A DNA stretch of 64,000 bases from Entoloma clypeatum. Its lineage: Eukaryota > Basidiomycota > Agaricomycetes > Agaricales > Entolomataceae. This document shows positions 1 through 9,680 of this stretch, piece by piece. The translations under genes were made by a program, and so were the position numbers. Position 1 is the first letter of the stretch, and the number at the start of each line of letters is the position of its first letter. The stretch is from positions 3,906,001 through 3,970,000 of the forward strand of contig OY751493.1 of the NCBI GenBank assembly GCA_963565915.1. The letters are read 5' to 3'. The notes under the pieces are model-generated. The model was not told the DNA's origin, ran no database searches, and was given only the letters and a program-made list of their open reading frames with translations.

Positions 1-1131
1 TCTCTTGTTTCAGGACTTCGAGTCTCGCTTTGGCAGTGACCGACTTGTTGGCGATGGAGAATCGTGTGGCGATATCATCGGAAAAACCTAGCCAGGTGAT
101 GTTCTCGTTGTCAACAGCAAGAGCATCTAACTTGTTACTGGCCCAGTGTCTGCCGGACCCTTCCATCATGCGGGATAGCACTGCAAGAATCTTCTGATCG
201 TCTGTGAGGCTCTTTTGGAACCTGATGTATAGTTTGGTGGCTTTCCACCACTCGTCAAAGGTGTATCTGTCCTTGAACATCCCAGGATCCTTGATGATCT
301 TGGATGTATCCATTGTTTGTACAGCCGGGGCTTCTGCCATGTCTAGAGTCTGCGGAGGAGAAGAGGGGTCGGGTTGTTGGGATGAAGATGGGGTTCGGGA
401 TACAGGTAAGGATTGAAAATGAGTCCCTGTTCTAGGCGTCTGTTCGATATCTGACTGCGCGGAGTCAAAAGTAAATTCGTCAGGGGACTCGTCGGCGGAA
501 TCGGTGGCAAAACGTTCAGAGTATTTCCTCTGTAAATCTCTAAGGAATCTCTGTTCCTGCGCGTCTGTTGGTCTCGAGAAGGGGTCAAGTCTCTCGTTTC
601 GTGCCCAGTGGTTGTACTCGGTCTGTTGTTCTTTGGTGGTGAAGTGGGCGTAGATCTGCTGCTTCGAGTAAGACGTGATGATGTGGCTCTGGGACGTCTC
701 GATGTGAGCGTCCTAATCAATCTTCTGATAACGGTTGTCTGGACACCGATAAACTCTCTGATCTCTGTGATCCAACCTGTCTGAGGTCCTTCTTGAACGC
801 GAAAACTTTCGAGTTCGTTCTGTTGGGCGTTGTAACGCGTGATCTGGTGTTGCCGAGCAAGATGGATGCTCTCTGCTATCTCGCTGTGGGGGCGATGCTC
901 GTCGTTGTCTAGTTCTTCGTCAAGCACCTGCTGTAGGATGCGACGGATCTCCGATTCGATGTACTGCTGGATGAGTGTAAAATCGATACTGTCTCGAGGA
1001 CTTAGCTCCTCCTGTCGGGCTTCTGGCGTGCTGAATGGGTTACTGGTGAAGTCTTCAAAGAAGCGCGACGTCTTGACTCGTCTGGTAGTTGCTCTCTTTG
1101 CTCTGGGCGAACCTAATGAGATTTAGCAACT
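1..1131 (-). pseudogene. gag of LTR retrotransposon A (partial, frameshifted)
   Basis: This is the capsid-like gag region of a Ty3/Gypsy-type element, read on the minus strand and cut by the left window edge. The N-terminal part (about 1100 down to 735) is charged and Gln/Glu-rich. The reading frame then shifts near 710-735, and another frame continues to the edge. That frame holds a gag-like core: KDPGMFKDRYTFDEWW near 290-245, and DDQKILAVLSRM and GSGRHWA near 200-140, as in fungal retrotransposon gag proteins. No in-frame ATG is visible between the LTR and position 927. The frameshift and missing start suggest a dead copy. Pol would lie beyond the left edge. The adjoining LTR on its 5' side supports the assignment. 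Confidence 0.75.
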
Positions 1132-1520
1132 TGTTATGCTTAACAAACCATTCCAAGGTTCGGGCAGAGTATGCAGGAAAGTGGAAAGGCGAAGAGCAAA
1201 GTGATTGCTAAATCTAAGGAATGTAGCTATGGTACATGGGGTTTATATAGTACTGGCTACGAGCGGTAGCGAGTGAGTCAGTAGCTGCGGAAGGCAGTGC
1301 GGATGAGTCAGTAACTGCGGAAAGGCAGTGCGAAGTGAGTCAGACGACTGCGGACTGAGTAATCCCTACTGCGGAGTGCGAGTCAGCGCGGGAGCAAAGT
1401 ATACTAAAGGAGAATGGTAGAGTAAAGGTAAATGAATAAGCAGTCCGATGAGTCAAAGAAATAACGAAGGTACAATGCAAGGGAAAAGTGCGTAACATAC
1501 AAACCGGTAAGTCCGTAACA
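1132..1520 (-). repeat. 5' LTR of retrotransposon A
   Basis: The 389-bp segment is bounded by the inverted pentanucleotides TGTTA and TAACA, the classic TG...CA ends of an LTR. It lies just upstream of the minus-strand gag. A TATA-type box (TATATAAA on the minus strand) is at 1249-1242. Positions about 1262-1385 carry degenerate sub-repeats around GAGTCAGTA(A/G)CTGCGGAA. The right end abuts coding sequence of a second element directly. Boundaries are inferred from one LTR because its partner is outside the window. Confidence 0.65.
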
Positions 1521-1521
1521 C

Positions 1522-3347
1522 AAACATGAGGTCGAGATCTGGACCAATCATAAAAACCTCGAGTATTTCATGCAGGGACGAAAGCTTAATCGCAGACAAG
1601 CACAATGGGCGTTGTATCTAACATGTTTCAATTTCAAATTAATACACAAGGCTGGCACCTCAATGGGAAAGGCGGATGCTCTTTCGAGAAGGGTTGATCA
1701 TAGAAAGGGGGTGGAAAATGACAACGAAGATGTAACATTATTAAAACCCGAATACTTCCACTTGCGAGCAATGGATTGAGGTCACATACTTATTGATGGA
1801 CAAGAAAGTAAACCATTAAAACGCATCAGGGATGCCAAGGAGTTTGATGAACAAGTGTTGAAAGCAGTGGAAGAGTTAAAAACCAAAACATTGCGCGCAG
1901 ATGAATGGCACGAAGAGCAGGGACTCTGGTTACATAGAGGAAAGGTTTATGTTCCGAAAAGTCAGGAACTCAGGGAGGAAATAATTAAATTACACCACGA
2001 CAACCCAGTTGCAGGACACCCAGGGCAGTGGAAGACCCTGGAATTGGTTACACATAATTATTGGTGGCCTGGTATTACAAACATGGTCAAAGCATACGTC
2101 GAGGGCTGCGACAGATGTCAACGATCAAAAAACCTGCCTCAACCGCTAGCCGGTAAATTAAAAGCAAACACGAACATGCAGGACCATGGAAACATGTTAC
2201 AGCAGATTTTATCGTAGGACTCCCAGAAGCTCAGGGGTACAATGCAGTATTAGTCGTGGCTTGCAGATCAACAAAGCAATCACACTTTATCAAAACACGT
2301 GATGAAGTCTCAGCAGAAGGATTAGCTAAACTATATCAGGACGAAGTCTGGAAACTTCATGGACTGCCGGAATCGTTAACGTCAGACCGAGGACCACAAT
2401 TTGCAGCAATATTTATGAAGGAACTAAATAAAATATTGGGGATCACAACTAAATTATCAATGGCGTATTATCCGCAAACAGATGGACAGATGGAACGCAT
2501 CAACCAGGAGTTGGAGCAATATCTAAGATCATTTATTTCCCATTGGCAAACAGATTGGCCCGAATGGATGGCAACCGCAGAGTTCGCCTATAATAATAAA
2601 ATTCACATGGCAACTCAGTTTTCACCGTTCTATGTAAATTATGGGTTTAACCCTAGGATGGGCGTAGAACCTCGGAGGACAGAAAAGTCAGAACTGGCAA
2701 AAGAATTCGCAGAGCGAATGAAGAAGATTCATGAGGAGGCAGAAGCAGCGCTAGTAAAAGCACGAGAAGAGATGGAATGGTATGCGAACCTGAAACGGGG
2801 TGATGCACCAGTTTACAAAGTTGGCGACAAAGTTTGGTTATCGACTAAAGACCTAAAGTTGAACCGACCCTTAAAGAAACTTGCCGAACGATGGATTGGA
2901 CCCTATACCATAACCCAAATCATTTCGTCACACGCTGTAGAACTTAAATTACCAAAAACTTGGAAAATCCACCCGGTCATCAATGTATCATGGGTCCGAT
3001 TATTTAAGGAACCACTATTTATATCACAAAGGGTGCAGGCACCAAACCCGACAGTTATCAATGGTGAAGAGGAGTACAATGTCGCTAAAGTTATTGACTC
3101 AAGGTTGAAGAGAGGAAAGCTGGAATATTTAGTGCAATGGGAGGGTCTGACTCAGGACCACAACATGTGGGAACCCGAAGATCACCTAGAACATGCCAAG
3201 GAAGCGGTGGAGGACTTCTTTAAATTAAACCCAAATGCACCCCAGCGCTTACGCGCAAACATCTTTGAAGGATTGGAATTTAAACCATATGAGAATTTCA
3301 CGGACACCCCGGACGACATCATATCTCGCCTGGAAGTCGAGATCTAG
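1522..3347 (+). pseudogene. 3' part of pol (RNase H end, integrase, chromodomain) of Gypsy chromovirus B
   Basis: Reading starts abruptly inside RNase H (EIWTNHKNLEYFM, then DALSRR near 1680). It continues into the integrase zinc finger (LHHDN...GHPG...CDRCQRSK, 2020-2130) and the DDE core: Asp in TADFIVGLPEA near 2195, Asp in TSDRGPQF near 2385, Glu in MERINQELEQ near 2490. A C-terminal chromodomain follows (KVIDSRLKRGKLEYLVQWEG to WEPEDHL, 3090-3190), which marks a chromovirus. Two lesions are visible: an in-frame TGA at 1777-1779 and a frameshift between about 2165 and 2185. The 5' portion (gag, protease, reverse transcriptase) is absent because the LTR of element A interrupts it at 1520/1521. 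The copy is non-autonomous and dead. Confidence 0.9.
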
Positions 3348-3358
3348 AAAGGGGGTAA
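3348..3358 (+). other. polypurine tract of retrotransposon B
   Basis: AAAGGGGGTAA lies just after the pol stop codon and immediately before the TG of the 3' LTR. This is the expected place and composition for the plus-strand primer of an LTR element. Confidence 0.6.
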
Positions 3359-3647
3359 TGTTATGATCATATTTTCACTTTTCACTTTATCTTATCTTAT
3401 CTCAATCTTATCTTATCTACATCATATTGTACATGAGGACATCTTATCATTATCGCGCAGCATGATGCTGCCACAATGCAGCCTCATGGAATTTACATAT
3501 ATAAGTAGGGTACTTTCACTTGTATTCGATAGCTTGTTCTCTTGAGATTCCCGCTGGGTCTCTTGGCAATACAGTTCTCTTATCATCTTTCCACTTTGTT
3601 CTTAAGTTTGGGCTCGCAACGTCATTTGACTTAGCATCACCTCAACA
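3359..3647 (+). repeat. 3' LTR of retrotransposon B
   Basis: The LTR begins TGTTATGATC right after the polypurine tract. A TATA box (TATATAAG) is at 3498-3505, the expected mid-LTR promoter. The right end is placed at the CAACA ending at 3647, which pairs with the TGTTA start; this end is tentative because no second LTR copy is present for comparison. The sequence is unlike the LTR at 1132-1520, so two different families are present. Confidence 0.55.
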
Positions 3648-3779
3648 GTGCCACAGTTTGGGCATCGAGGGCACGATTTTCAACGACATGCATGGCTCGG
3701 CAATCACTGAAAGTCAAACCATAACTGCCAGCAAAACCTTCCCACCCTTTTTTTATCCCCCACCACCACTCCACCTGGC

Positions 3780-4470
3780 CACCACATCCGCCCAAGGGCC
3801 ACTACTCACACATAATGGCCACCACTCATGCCCAATGGCCCTCTCTTCTGCCCAATGGCCACCTTTCATGCCCAACAGCATCCCTTTGCACCCAATGGCA
3901 TCTCTTTGTGTCCAACAGCGTCCCTTTGTGCCCAACGGTCCCGACTCATGCCCAACGGCATCCCTTCACCCTCAACGTGTCAACCCACGCCCAACGCTGT
4001 CCTTTCGCCCCCAACACCATTCCTTTGCCCCCAACGCCGTCGACCCACGCCCAATGGCCGCCTTTCATGCCCAACAGTCCCGACTTGCGCCCAACAGTCC
4101 TGACTTGCGCCCACCGCCATTGACCCAGCCACGCCGTCCCTTTGCCCCCAACACCATCCCTTTGCCCTCAATGCCATCAACCCACGCACAATGGCCACCT
4201 TTCACGCCCAATAGCCGCCTCGTGTCCCCAATGGCCGCCCCTCTTGCCCAACTGCCCCGACTAGTGCCCCACGGCCCCTCTAATGCCCAACGGCCGCCTC
4301 GCGTCCTCAACGCCGTCGACTCACACCCAGCACCCTTCCTTCACACGCAACAGCCTCCCTTCGCGCCGTACGGCACCGCACACCTGCCACGACACGGGCC
4401 CAACGGCCCCCTTTCACACCCAACAGCGTCGAGTCATGCCCCAGAGCACATGGGGCCAGGCTGAGCCCAC
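3780..4470. repeat. 20-bp minisatellite array 1 (TGCCCAACGGC core)
   Basis: Roughly 30 degenerate units follow one another with a period close to 20 bp. Each contains CCCAA(C/T) followed by a GC-rich half and a pyrimidine-rich half, for example successive units beginning at 3829, 3849 and 3869. Because 20 is not a multiple of three and stop codons are rare, long open frames appear on both strands, the longest 314 codons. These frames read out Pro/Asn/Cys-rich low-complexity protein with no known domain, so I do not call a gene. Confidence 0.8.
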
Positions 4471-4549
4471 AGAGGACCAATTGAGGGAGTACAACACGCG
4501 TGCGCAGCATCAGGCTGTGCGCGCATGTCCTTAGTCTTATTTTACTTGT

Positions 4550-4735
4550 AATATATTGGTTTAAACCGGTTGAGACCAGTCCAGTCTCACTTCTTTGAGG
4601 TAAACGGAACCGATGCACTGGTCTTGCATCGGTCCGGTTCAGTTTTTTCAAGATCATGTGAACCAGAAAATCGGTCTCGGTCTCGGTCTCTAAATTTTGA
4701 GGGTCAAAAACCGGACTGAACTGGACTTTTAAACA
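4550..4735. repeat. GGTCC/GGTCTC-rich degenerate block 1
   Basis: The block contains repeated short motifs around CGGTCCGGTTC, GGTCTCGGTCTC and AAACCGG with local inverted symmetry. Related motif blocks recur at 5850-6010 and 6990-7110. No coding potential is seen. Confidence 0.5.
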
Positions 4736-4739
4736 CTAG

Positions 4740-4890
4740 CTGTAGTCACATGTAGTCACATGTAGCACTGTAGTGTCCCATAGTGCACCATAGTGCTGTA
4801 CCATGGCAGTGCAGTAGTATTGTAGGGGCTGTAGTATGATGTAGTGATGTCGTATGTGGTAGCACCATAGACATGTACTGATGCAGTATG
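4740..4890. repeat. TGTAGTG-rich degenerate repeat block
   Basis: The words TGTAGTCACA, TGTAGTG, CATAGTG and GTAGCAC recur many times. The complement of the same vocabulary (CACTACA, GTGCTAC) forms a second block at 7325-7455, so the two blocks lie in inverse orientation. They may be subterminal repeats of a degenerate non-autonomous element. Confidence 0.5.
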
Positions 4891-5039
4891 TTGTAGGATC
4901 ATGAGACTAAAATTCATTATTTTTGCAAAGTGACCAGTTCTGCGTTTTTGTCTAAGTCCGTTCAAACTCCGCTTGGTTATATCCAGCCACATTGCTCGTT
5001 GTGATTGATACTCATCTTTTCTTCCTTCTACCACCATCT

Positions 5040-5560
5040 CCTCCCACTTTCGTCGCCCCCTTGTGCCCAACGGCCGTCCTGTGTGCCCAACGACCACCCC
5101 TGTGCCCAACGACCGCCCCTTCGTGGCCAACAGCCGTCCCGTGTGCCCAACGGCTGCCCCTCCATCCCCATGGTTGCCCTCATGGCCAACGACCACCCTC
5201 CATGCCCCACAACCACCCCCGTGCCTAACAACTGCCCCTCCATGCCTAACAACTGCCCCTCCATGCCTAACAACTGCCCCTCCATGGCCAACGACCGTCC
5301 CTTGTGCCCAACGGCCATTCTGTGTGCCCAATGACCACCACCATGCTCAATGACCGCCCCTCGCACCCAAGAGCTGCCCCTCCGTCCCCATGGTTGCCCC
5401 TGTGCCCAATGACCACCCCTCGCACCCAAGAGCTCCTCTCCGTTCCCAACAGCTGCCCCCATGCCCAACAACCGTCCCTTGTGCCCAACAACCACCCCTC
5501 CGTGCCCAATGGCTGTCCTGTGTGCCCAACAACCACCCCTTGCACCCAAGCAGACCACTC
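5040..5560. repeat. 20-bp minisatellite array 2 (GCCCAACGACC core)
   Basis: About 25 degenerate units of roughly 18-22 bp contain GCCCAAC or GCCTAAC followed by a CCCC-rich half. Three near-identical 21-bp units (TGCCTAACAACTGCCCCTCCA) are consecutive at about 5222-5284. A longer super-unit containing CCCATGGTTGCCC recurs near 5165 and 5388. The core is the same as in array 1, 0.6 kb to the left. Open frames here on both strands are by-products of the repeat. Confidence 0.8.
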
Positions 5561-5850
5561 ACAAAACGCATGAGAACGGCAGGTGGGCAGACACGCAAAT
5601 GATGGGAGGCGGAAGGCGCACGACGCGAGAATGGCGGGAGGCGGGCGAAGAACGGCACAGGATACACGAGAACGGTGGGAGGAATGACACAGTGGGAGGA
5701 ATGACGCGAGGTGAGCAACGCACAGGCGGGGGATGCAAGGACCATCACCCTAGCACGATGCGAGAGGGAAACGAGCATGATGCGAGAACTGAGGGAGACG
5801 AGCACGACACAAGAATAGACGGAGACGAGCACTGCAGGAGATACACTGGC
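5561..5850. repeat. purine-rich degenerate repeat (GAGAACGG/GGGAGGA)
   Basis: The stretch holds scattered copies of GAGAACGG, GGTGGGAGGAATGAC, GACGCGAG and GGAGACGAGCAC, in a purine-rich, G-biased strand. It sits between minisatellite array 2 and the second GGTCC block. No conserved protein is recognisable in any frame. Confidence 0.4.
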
Positions 5851-6010
5851 CACGGTTCGGTCCTCGAACCTCCGGACCGCGGTTCGGACCTGGACTGGAC
5901 CCTGGGTCCGGGGTGCGGGTCCTTACATCTGGTGGACTCGGACCTCCTTAGAGGTCCAGGTCCAGAGGTGTGTTGGACCTGGACCGGGGGTTCAGACCTG
6001 CTGGACCCAC
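5850..6010. repeat. GGTCC/GGACC-rich block 2
   Basis: The block holds dense runs such as GGACCTGGACTGGACC and GGTCCAGGTCCAGAGG, with many overlapping self-complementary GGTCC/GGACC words. It is related in vocabulary to blocks at 4550-4735 and 6990-7110. No gene is seen. Confidence 0.5.
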
Positions 6011-6152
6011 CTCAGATTCTGATTAACTTCGGCAGCGTGTTTGACGTGTCGTGTGATCTCATTTACTCAACCATTTCTTCCACATATAAATACTGTACTT
6101 TCGAGATGGAAATGAAAAGAATCCATGCATGACCTACTCAGATAAATTAGTA

Positions 6153-6700
6153 CTTCAACCCCTTGACACATAAAAATATAAAATCGCACCATATCCGTGG
6201 AACGCTGGGCTGTCGTCTGCCTGGGCATTCAATCTACACATAGATGGCATGAATTTGAGATAAAAATGAAGGGAAACGAATAAGAACGCACCGAGTTGTG
6301 ATTTATACATCACTTCAACCCCTTGACCCATAAAAATCGAAAATCGCGCGATATCCGCGAAACGCTGGGCTGTCGCCGACCCAGGCATTTAATCTAGACA
6401 TAAATGGGATGGATTTGAGATATAAATGAAGGGAAACGGATGGAAACTCACCAGGATATGATTTATTCTTTCCCATAGCCCCTGCACCCATAACAGCCCA
6501 AAATCGCGCCACACCCCGTAAGCTCCGGGCTCTCATCTATGCAGGCTCTTGATCTACACATAATTGGGATATTTTTGAGATAGTAACGAAAGAAAACGAA
6601 TGAGAACTCACTGGGATATGATTATCCCTCTCATCAGTCCCTTGAGCCACTGCAAGCCTGAATCATGCCGTACCCGGCTCTCATGAACCTGGTCCTTTAA
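6153..6700. repeat. tandem repeat with a 160-bp period (about 3.4 copies)
   Basis: Copies begin at 6153 and 6313 (CTTCAACCCCTTGAC in both), 6473 (CATAGCCCCTGCACCCAT) and about 6632 (CATCAGTCCCTTGAGCCA). Landmarks recur in order within each unit: AAAATCGC, CGCTGGGCTGTCG, ATCTACACATA and GAAGGGAAACG. Divergence rises towards the right, and the last copy is truncated near 6700. Short open frames on the minus strand are reading-frame accidents of the unit. Confidence 0.85.
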
Positions 6701-6708
6701 TCTGCCAG

Positions 6709-6739
6709 TGTCCGATGTCAAAAAAAAAAACATCGGACA
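6709..6739. repeat. short perfect hairpin with A-rich loop
   Basis: TGTCCGATG at 6709-6717 and CATCGGACA at 6731-6739 are perfect 9-bp complements separated by a 13-base A-rich loop. It lies just after the 160-bp tandem repeat. Function unknown. Confidence 0.6.
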
Positions 6740-6989
6740 TGGGGAGAGAGGATGGGTCAATGACTTCGTTGATCATGAATCATGGTTACCGAACGCGTCG
6801 ACGCGGTCACGTGATCGGCAGACGTCTGATCAACGAACTCATCAACTTCCATTGGAAAGAATGGGACATACCTCTGAGGCCCGCTTAGACGAGAGCCTGC
6901 CGTTCTGTGGATGCGGCGCGATTTCGTGATGGTTTTTGCATACAGTTTTTTTCTGTACACTAGCCGTGAACTCAGCAGGTTTTGAGCTT

Positions 6990-7110
6990 AAAAATTAGGT
7001 CCGGACCTGGACCTTGAGGTTCGGGTGCGGGTCCGCTGGATGCTCGGACTGGACCCCTAGGTGCGGGTCCAGGTCCAGTCGAAAATGCCTGGACACAGAC
7101 CGGACCGGAC
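6990..7110. repeat. GGTCC/GGACC-rich block 3
   Basis: Words such as GGTCCGGACCTGGACC, GTGCGGGTCC and CCGGACCGGACTG recur, as in the blocks at 4550-4735 and 5850-6010. No coding capacity is recognised. Confidence 0.5.
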
Positions 7111-7324
7111 TGTGGCCAGTGTAGCAGGAGATGACAAAGGTGGGAGACACGCGGTCGACAATGCTATCTTATATATACATCATCGTTCGTGCACATACCA
7201 GGAGCCTGTACTTCATTACATGTTGAATAATTTATTTTTTTGTTCGACCCGAAGTCCTGTGGGCCATGATGTGGTATGAATGAAAAATTTGCCAATCATA
7301 TGTTCTGAACCTCCTCTGCCTTGT

Positions 7325-7455
7325 ACTATATAATGCTACAGAGTGTGTAGGTGTCACTACAGGACTACAGAATGTGTGGTGCCACTACAGAGTGCTACAC
7401 ATTAAATATACCCTCACTACAGCACTACATAGCACTACATAGCACTGTGTAGCAA
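7325..7455. repeat. CACTACA-rich degenerate repeat block
   Basis: The stretch has repeated CACTACAG, GTGCTACA and AGCACTACAT words. Its reverse complement resembles the block at 4740-4890. The pair could mark the two sides of a decayed element of about 2.7 kb. Confidence 0.5.
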
Positions 7456-8103
7456 GGTCAGACTTTGCTGATGAACCGTGGGTGCCACACCTGTGGCAGG
7501 TACAGGTTTAGCAGATACAGGTATGGTATGGGTCTCTGGCACCCGCCCTATCTGATTTATTCAAATCTAATCTGTCTTTTACATGATTGTCGCTGATGAA
7601 ACTGCCTTGTAAATCTGATGATGCAATTAAGAATGGGATAACCTTGTAGGAAAAGAAACACATACCATCATACCTCTCCCCACATACAATGTTGATTGAT
7701 AACTTGATCAAACCCCTAAATTATGAAAACGAGCTTAAAGGAGCTCTTGTCCACATAACCTTTACTCTATCTCACTATTACTTTGATATCAGATCCATCA
7801 ACAGCTTCAATGCAAATATCAAAATCCATTTGTGTCCTGACCAAACCATTTCCTGTTACACCTTCCAAACGAAGAACGGTGAGGCATGAACATTTGAACC
7901 ACTACTTACAAGCCCTCCAAAAGATTACCTCTATGCCCTGATTACTGACTGTTACGCCAACTGATGTACAATACCTACCTGAATAAATGGACTCCGACTA
8001 CTCCCAAGCAAGGGTTTGGCTGACAAAGTCAGCACTCAGTTTTTAATGTCTGAATATTATTATTATTTCAATAGGTTTTGTCAAGGTCTTGCATATCGAT
8101 ATT
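7456..8103. other. AT-rich stretch without recognised gene
   Basis: I see no conserved protein, RNA gene or clear repeat here. The open frames are short and read as non-coding. The stretch ends at the TIR of the MITE-like element. Confidence 0.5.
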
Positions 8104-8824
8104 GGATGACTTCCCGTAAGGTTTAGGATCCTAGATTATTTTCTAAATCGATAAGCGAGCGGAGTCTGAATAATATAGGTCTAGGTTTCCAAACCATAAA
8201 CACTTTTTTCATCAAAGCCAACAAATCCAGGAAAATTGTTGTGCCGTTTCACCGAGATCACGTGTTAACAGTTCCGGAGTGATGAAGCATGTCTGTAGGT
8301 GGGTTCATGACATTTCTCAACTTGTTGAGTATCGAGAAACCATCTTATAGATAGTGTGTACTCGTTGCGCACATTTCTTTTATAGCGTGTCTGGTCGGAG
8401 AGTCCTGACACGGGGTTTAGCAGAGTCATTGAAGCATATGGGCCGAATGTAGCCTGGTTCATGGCTTTCCGGCCAAGGAAGATCATTTTAAGGTGCTATA
8501 AGTATTTTCTGTATCATATGGGACCTACTACGGGCATTGGAACGGGCTTTAGCTGTCGACAATAAGGAATGTCGAGCATTGCCATCAAGAGCGAGATCAG
8601 GAACTGAGGTCGCGGGCGATGAATATGCTGACAAACATTTAGAAACACAGAATTTGAACTAGACGAGGGGGGGGGGCATGTGTTCCAGATTAAAAGTCTA
8701 GAAGAGGGTGCAGTTCAAAGTCCGATGACAGGTGCGACCCATTTGGCAAGCGTGATCTCGGCTAACCTCGCTTAACTGGTTTAGAATCAATATCTAGGTT
8801 TCTAAACCTTACGGGAAGGCATCC
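8104..8824. mobile_element. MITE-like element with about 57-bp terminal inverted repeats
   Basis: The left end GGATGACTTCCCGTAAGGTT at 8104 is mirrored by a right end whose complement starts GGATGCCTTCCCGTAAGGTT at 8824. The similarity continues for about 57 bp with small gaps, through CTAGATTA and TAAGCGAG. The trinucleotide ATT flanks both ends (8101-8103 and 8825-8827), a possible target-site duplication. The 721-bp interior has no transposase or other recognisable coding region, so it is a non-autonomous DNA element. A 10-bp G run lies near 8668. The superfamily cannot be decided from the ends alone. Confidence 0.7.
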
Positions 8825-9169
8825 ATTTATCACATGCGATTAACAGCAAACTCCAAATTCTACCTATACATTCTATACACTCTTGCGAACCTTGCCTGGA
8901 TCACAGTGTTTCACCAACAAAAGCTCACTCGGGCCAAGATTTACAGTAAGGAGATCACGACGTGAACGACTCTAGGCGCACCGTCCCATCTCTTAGCAAA
9001 AATGGTGCGCACAGAGCCAATTCAATAACGTCGTGTTGGAAAGGACCAGCAGCTATCGTTAACACTGAGTTCACATGAGCCCCGCAGGTTCTCGATAGTC
9101 CGCTTTGTGAAAATGCCCCTTACAGAGGCCGTGAGCATGCAATAAAGCAACATACTATACTGGACCTTC
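8825..9169. other. spacer between MITE-like element and pseudogene
   Basis: No gene, RNA or repeat is recognised. It may contain the decayed upstream region of the seven-helix pseudogene that follows. Confidence 0.4.
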
Positions 9170-9680
9170 CTCGTCGCAATGGTTACCACCTACAGCCCCG
9201 ATGAGGACTTCAGAGCAATATCCCTTTCTTCGGCGGGTACATATTTCATACTTGGCGTAGGATATGGCAAGCACCCACGACTCCATGTCCAATGTTTGGC
9301 CTAACGCGTGATTCTCACTTGTGTCAGGGGCACGATTTGTCCTCTACGCAATGTACTTTTGGAGAAGCACGAAATCCCGGAGACTATCCAGATTCCAGAT
9401 GCGGGTCTCATACATCGATAATCGAACTACCCTGGTGCACCATGGGCTTTTTTTCTTTGGCGAACCAGACAATACGAAGGACTATACATCGCTGGCTACC
9501 ACCGTCGTCGAATCGGCATCCAATTTTCGTTGTGCTCCTCCTTACCACGTATGCCGTCAAAATCCTTTAACTGCGCAGGTGATTTTATCCTTTTCACCAC
9601 GAGTTGATGAAAGAACTTGCAGAAAATCGCGAACCACCTGGTTATTTACCGTTGCTCAAGGTTGTGCCTGGACGGAAATA
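9170..9680 (+). pseudogene. decayed paralogue of the seven-helix membrane protein at 10672
   Basis: Segments match the intact gene 1.5 kb downstream in the same order: an N-terminal segment ending GCGTAGGATATGG near 9265, the ATCGATAATCG...CTACCC stretch near 9415, the SLATTVVESAS segment near 9490 and the CGAACCACCTGGT...GTTGCTCAAGG segment near 9630. Frames are broken repeatedly, and internal helices are missing or shortened. The order and orientation point to a tandem duplication that then decayed. The short open frames in this interval should not be taken as genes. Confidence 0.75.

Noticed and set aside
3520..4464. 314-codon plus-strand open frame rich in Pro, Asn and Ser
   Set aside because: It is produced by a 20-bp tandem repeat lacking stops; equally long frames exist on the other strand and in other phases, with no start context or domain.
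5028..5573. Several overlapping open frames of 80-190 codons on both strands
   Set aside because: Same minisatellite effect; Gly/His-rich or Pro-rich nonsense with no conserved motif.
6155..6536. Two minus-strand open frames of 73-77 codons that resemble each other
   Set aside because: Their similarity comes from the 160-bp tandem repeat, not from a protein family.
3780..6700. CRISPR-like array of short repeats
   Set aside because: Units are degenerate and contiguous with no unique spacers of constant length; the genome is eukaryotic.
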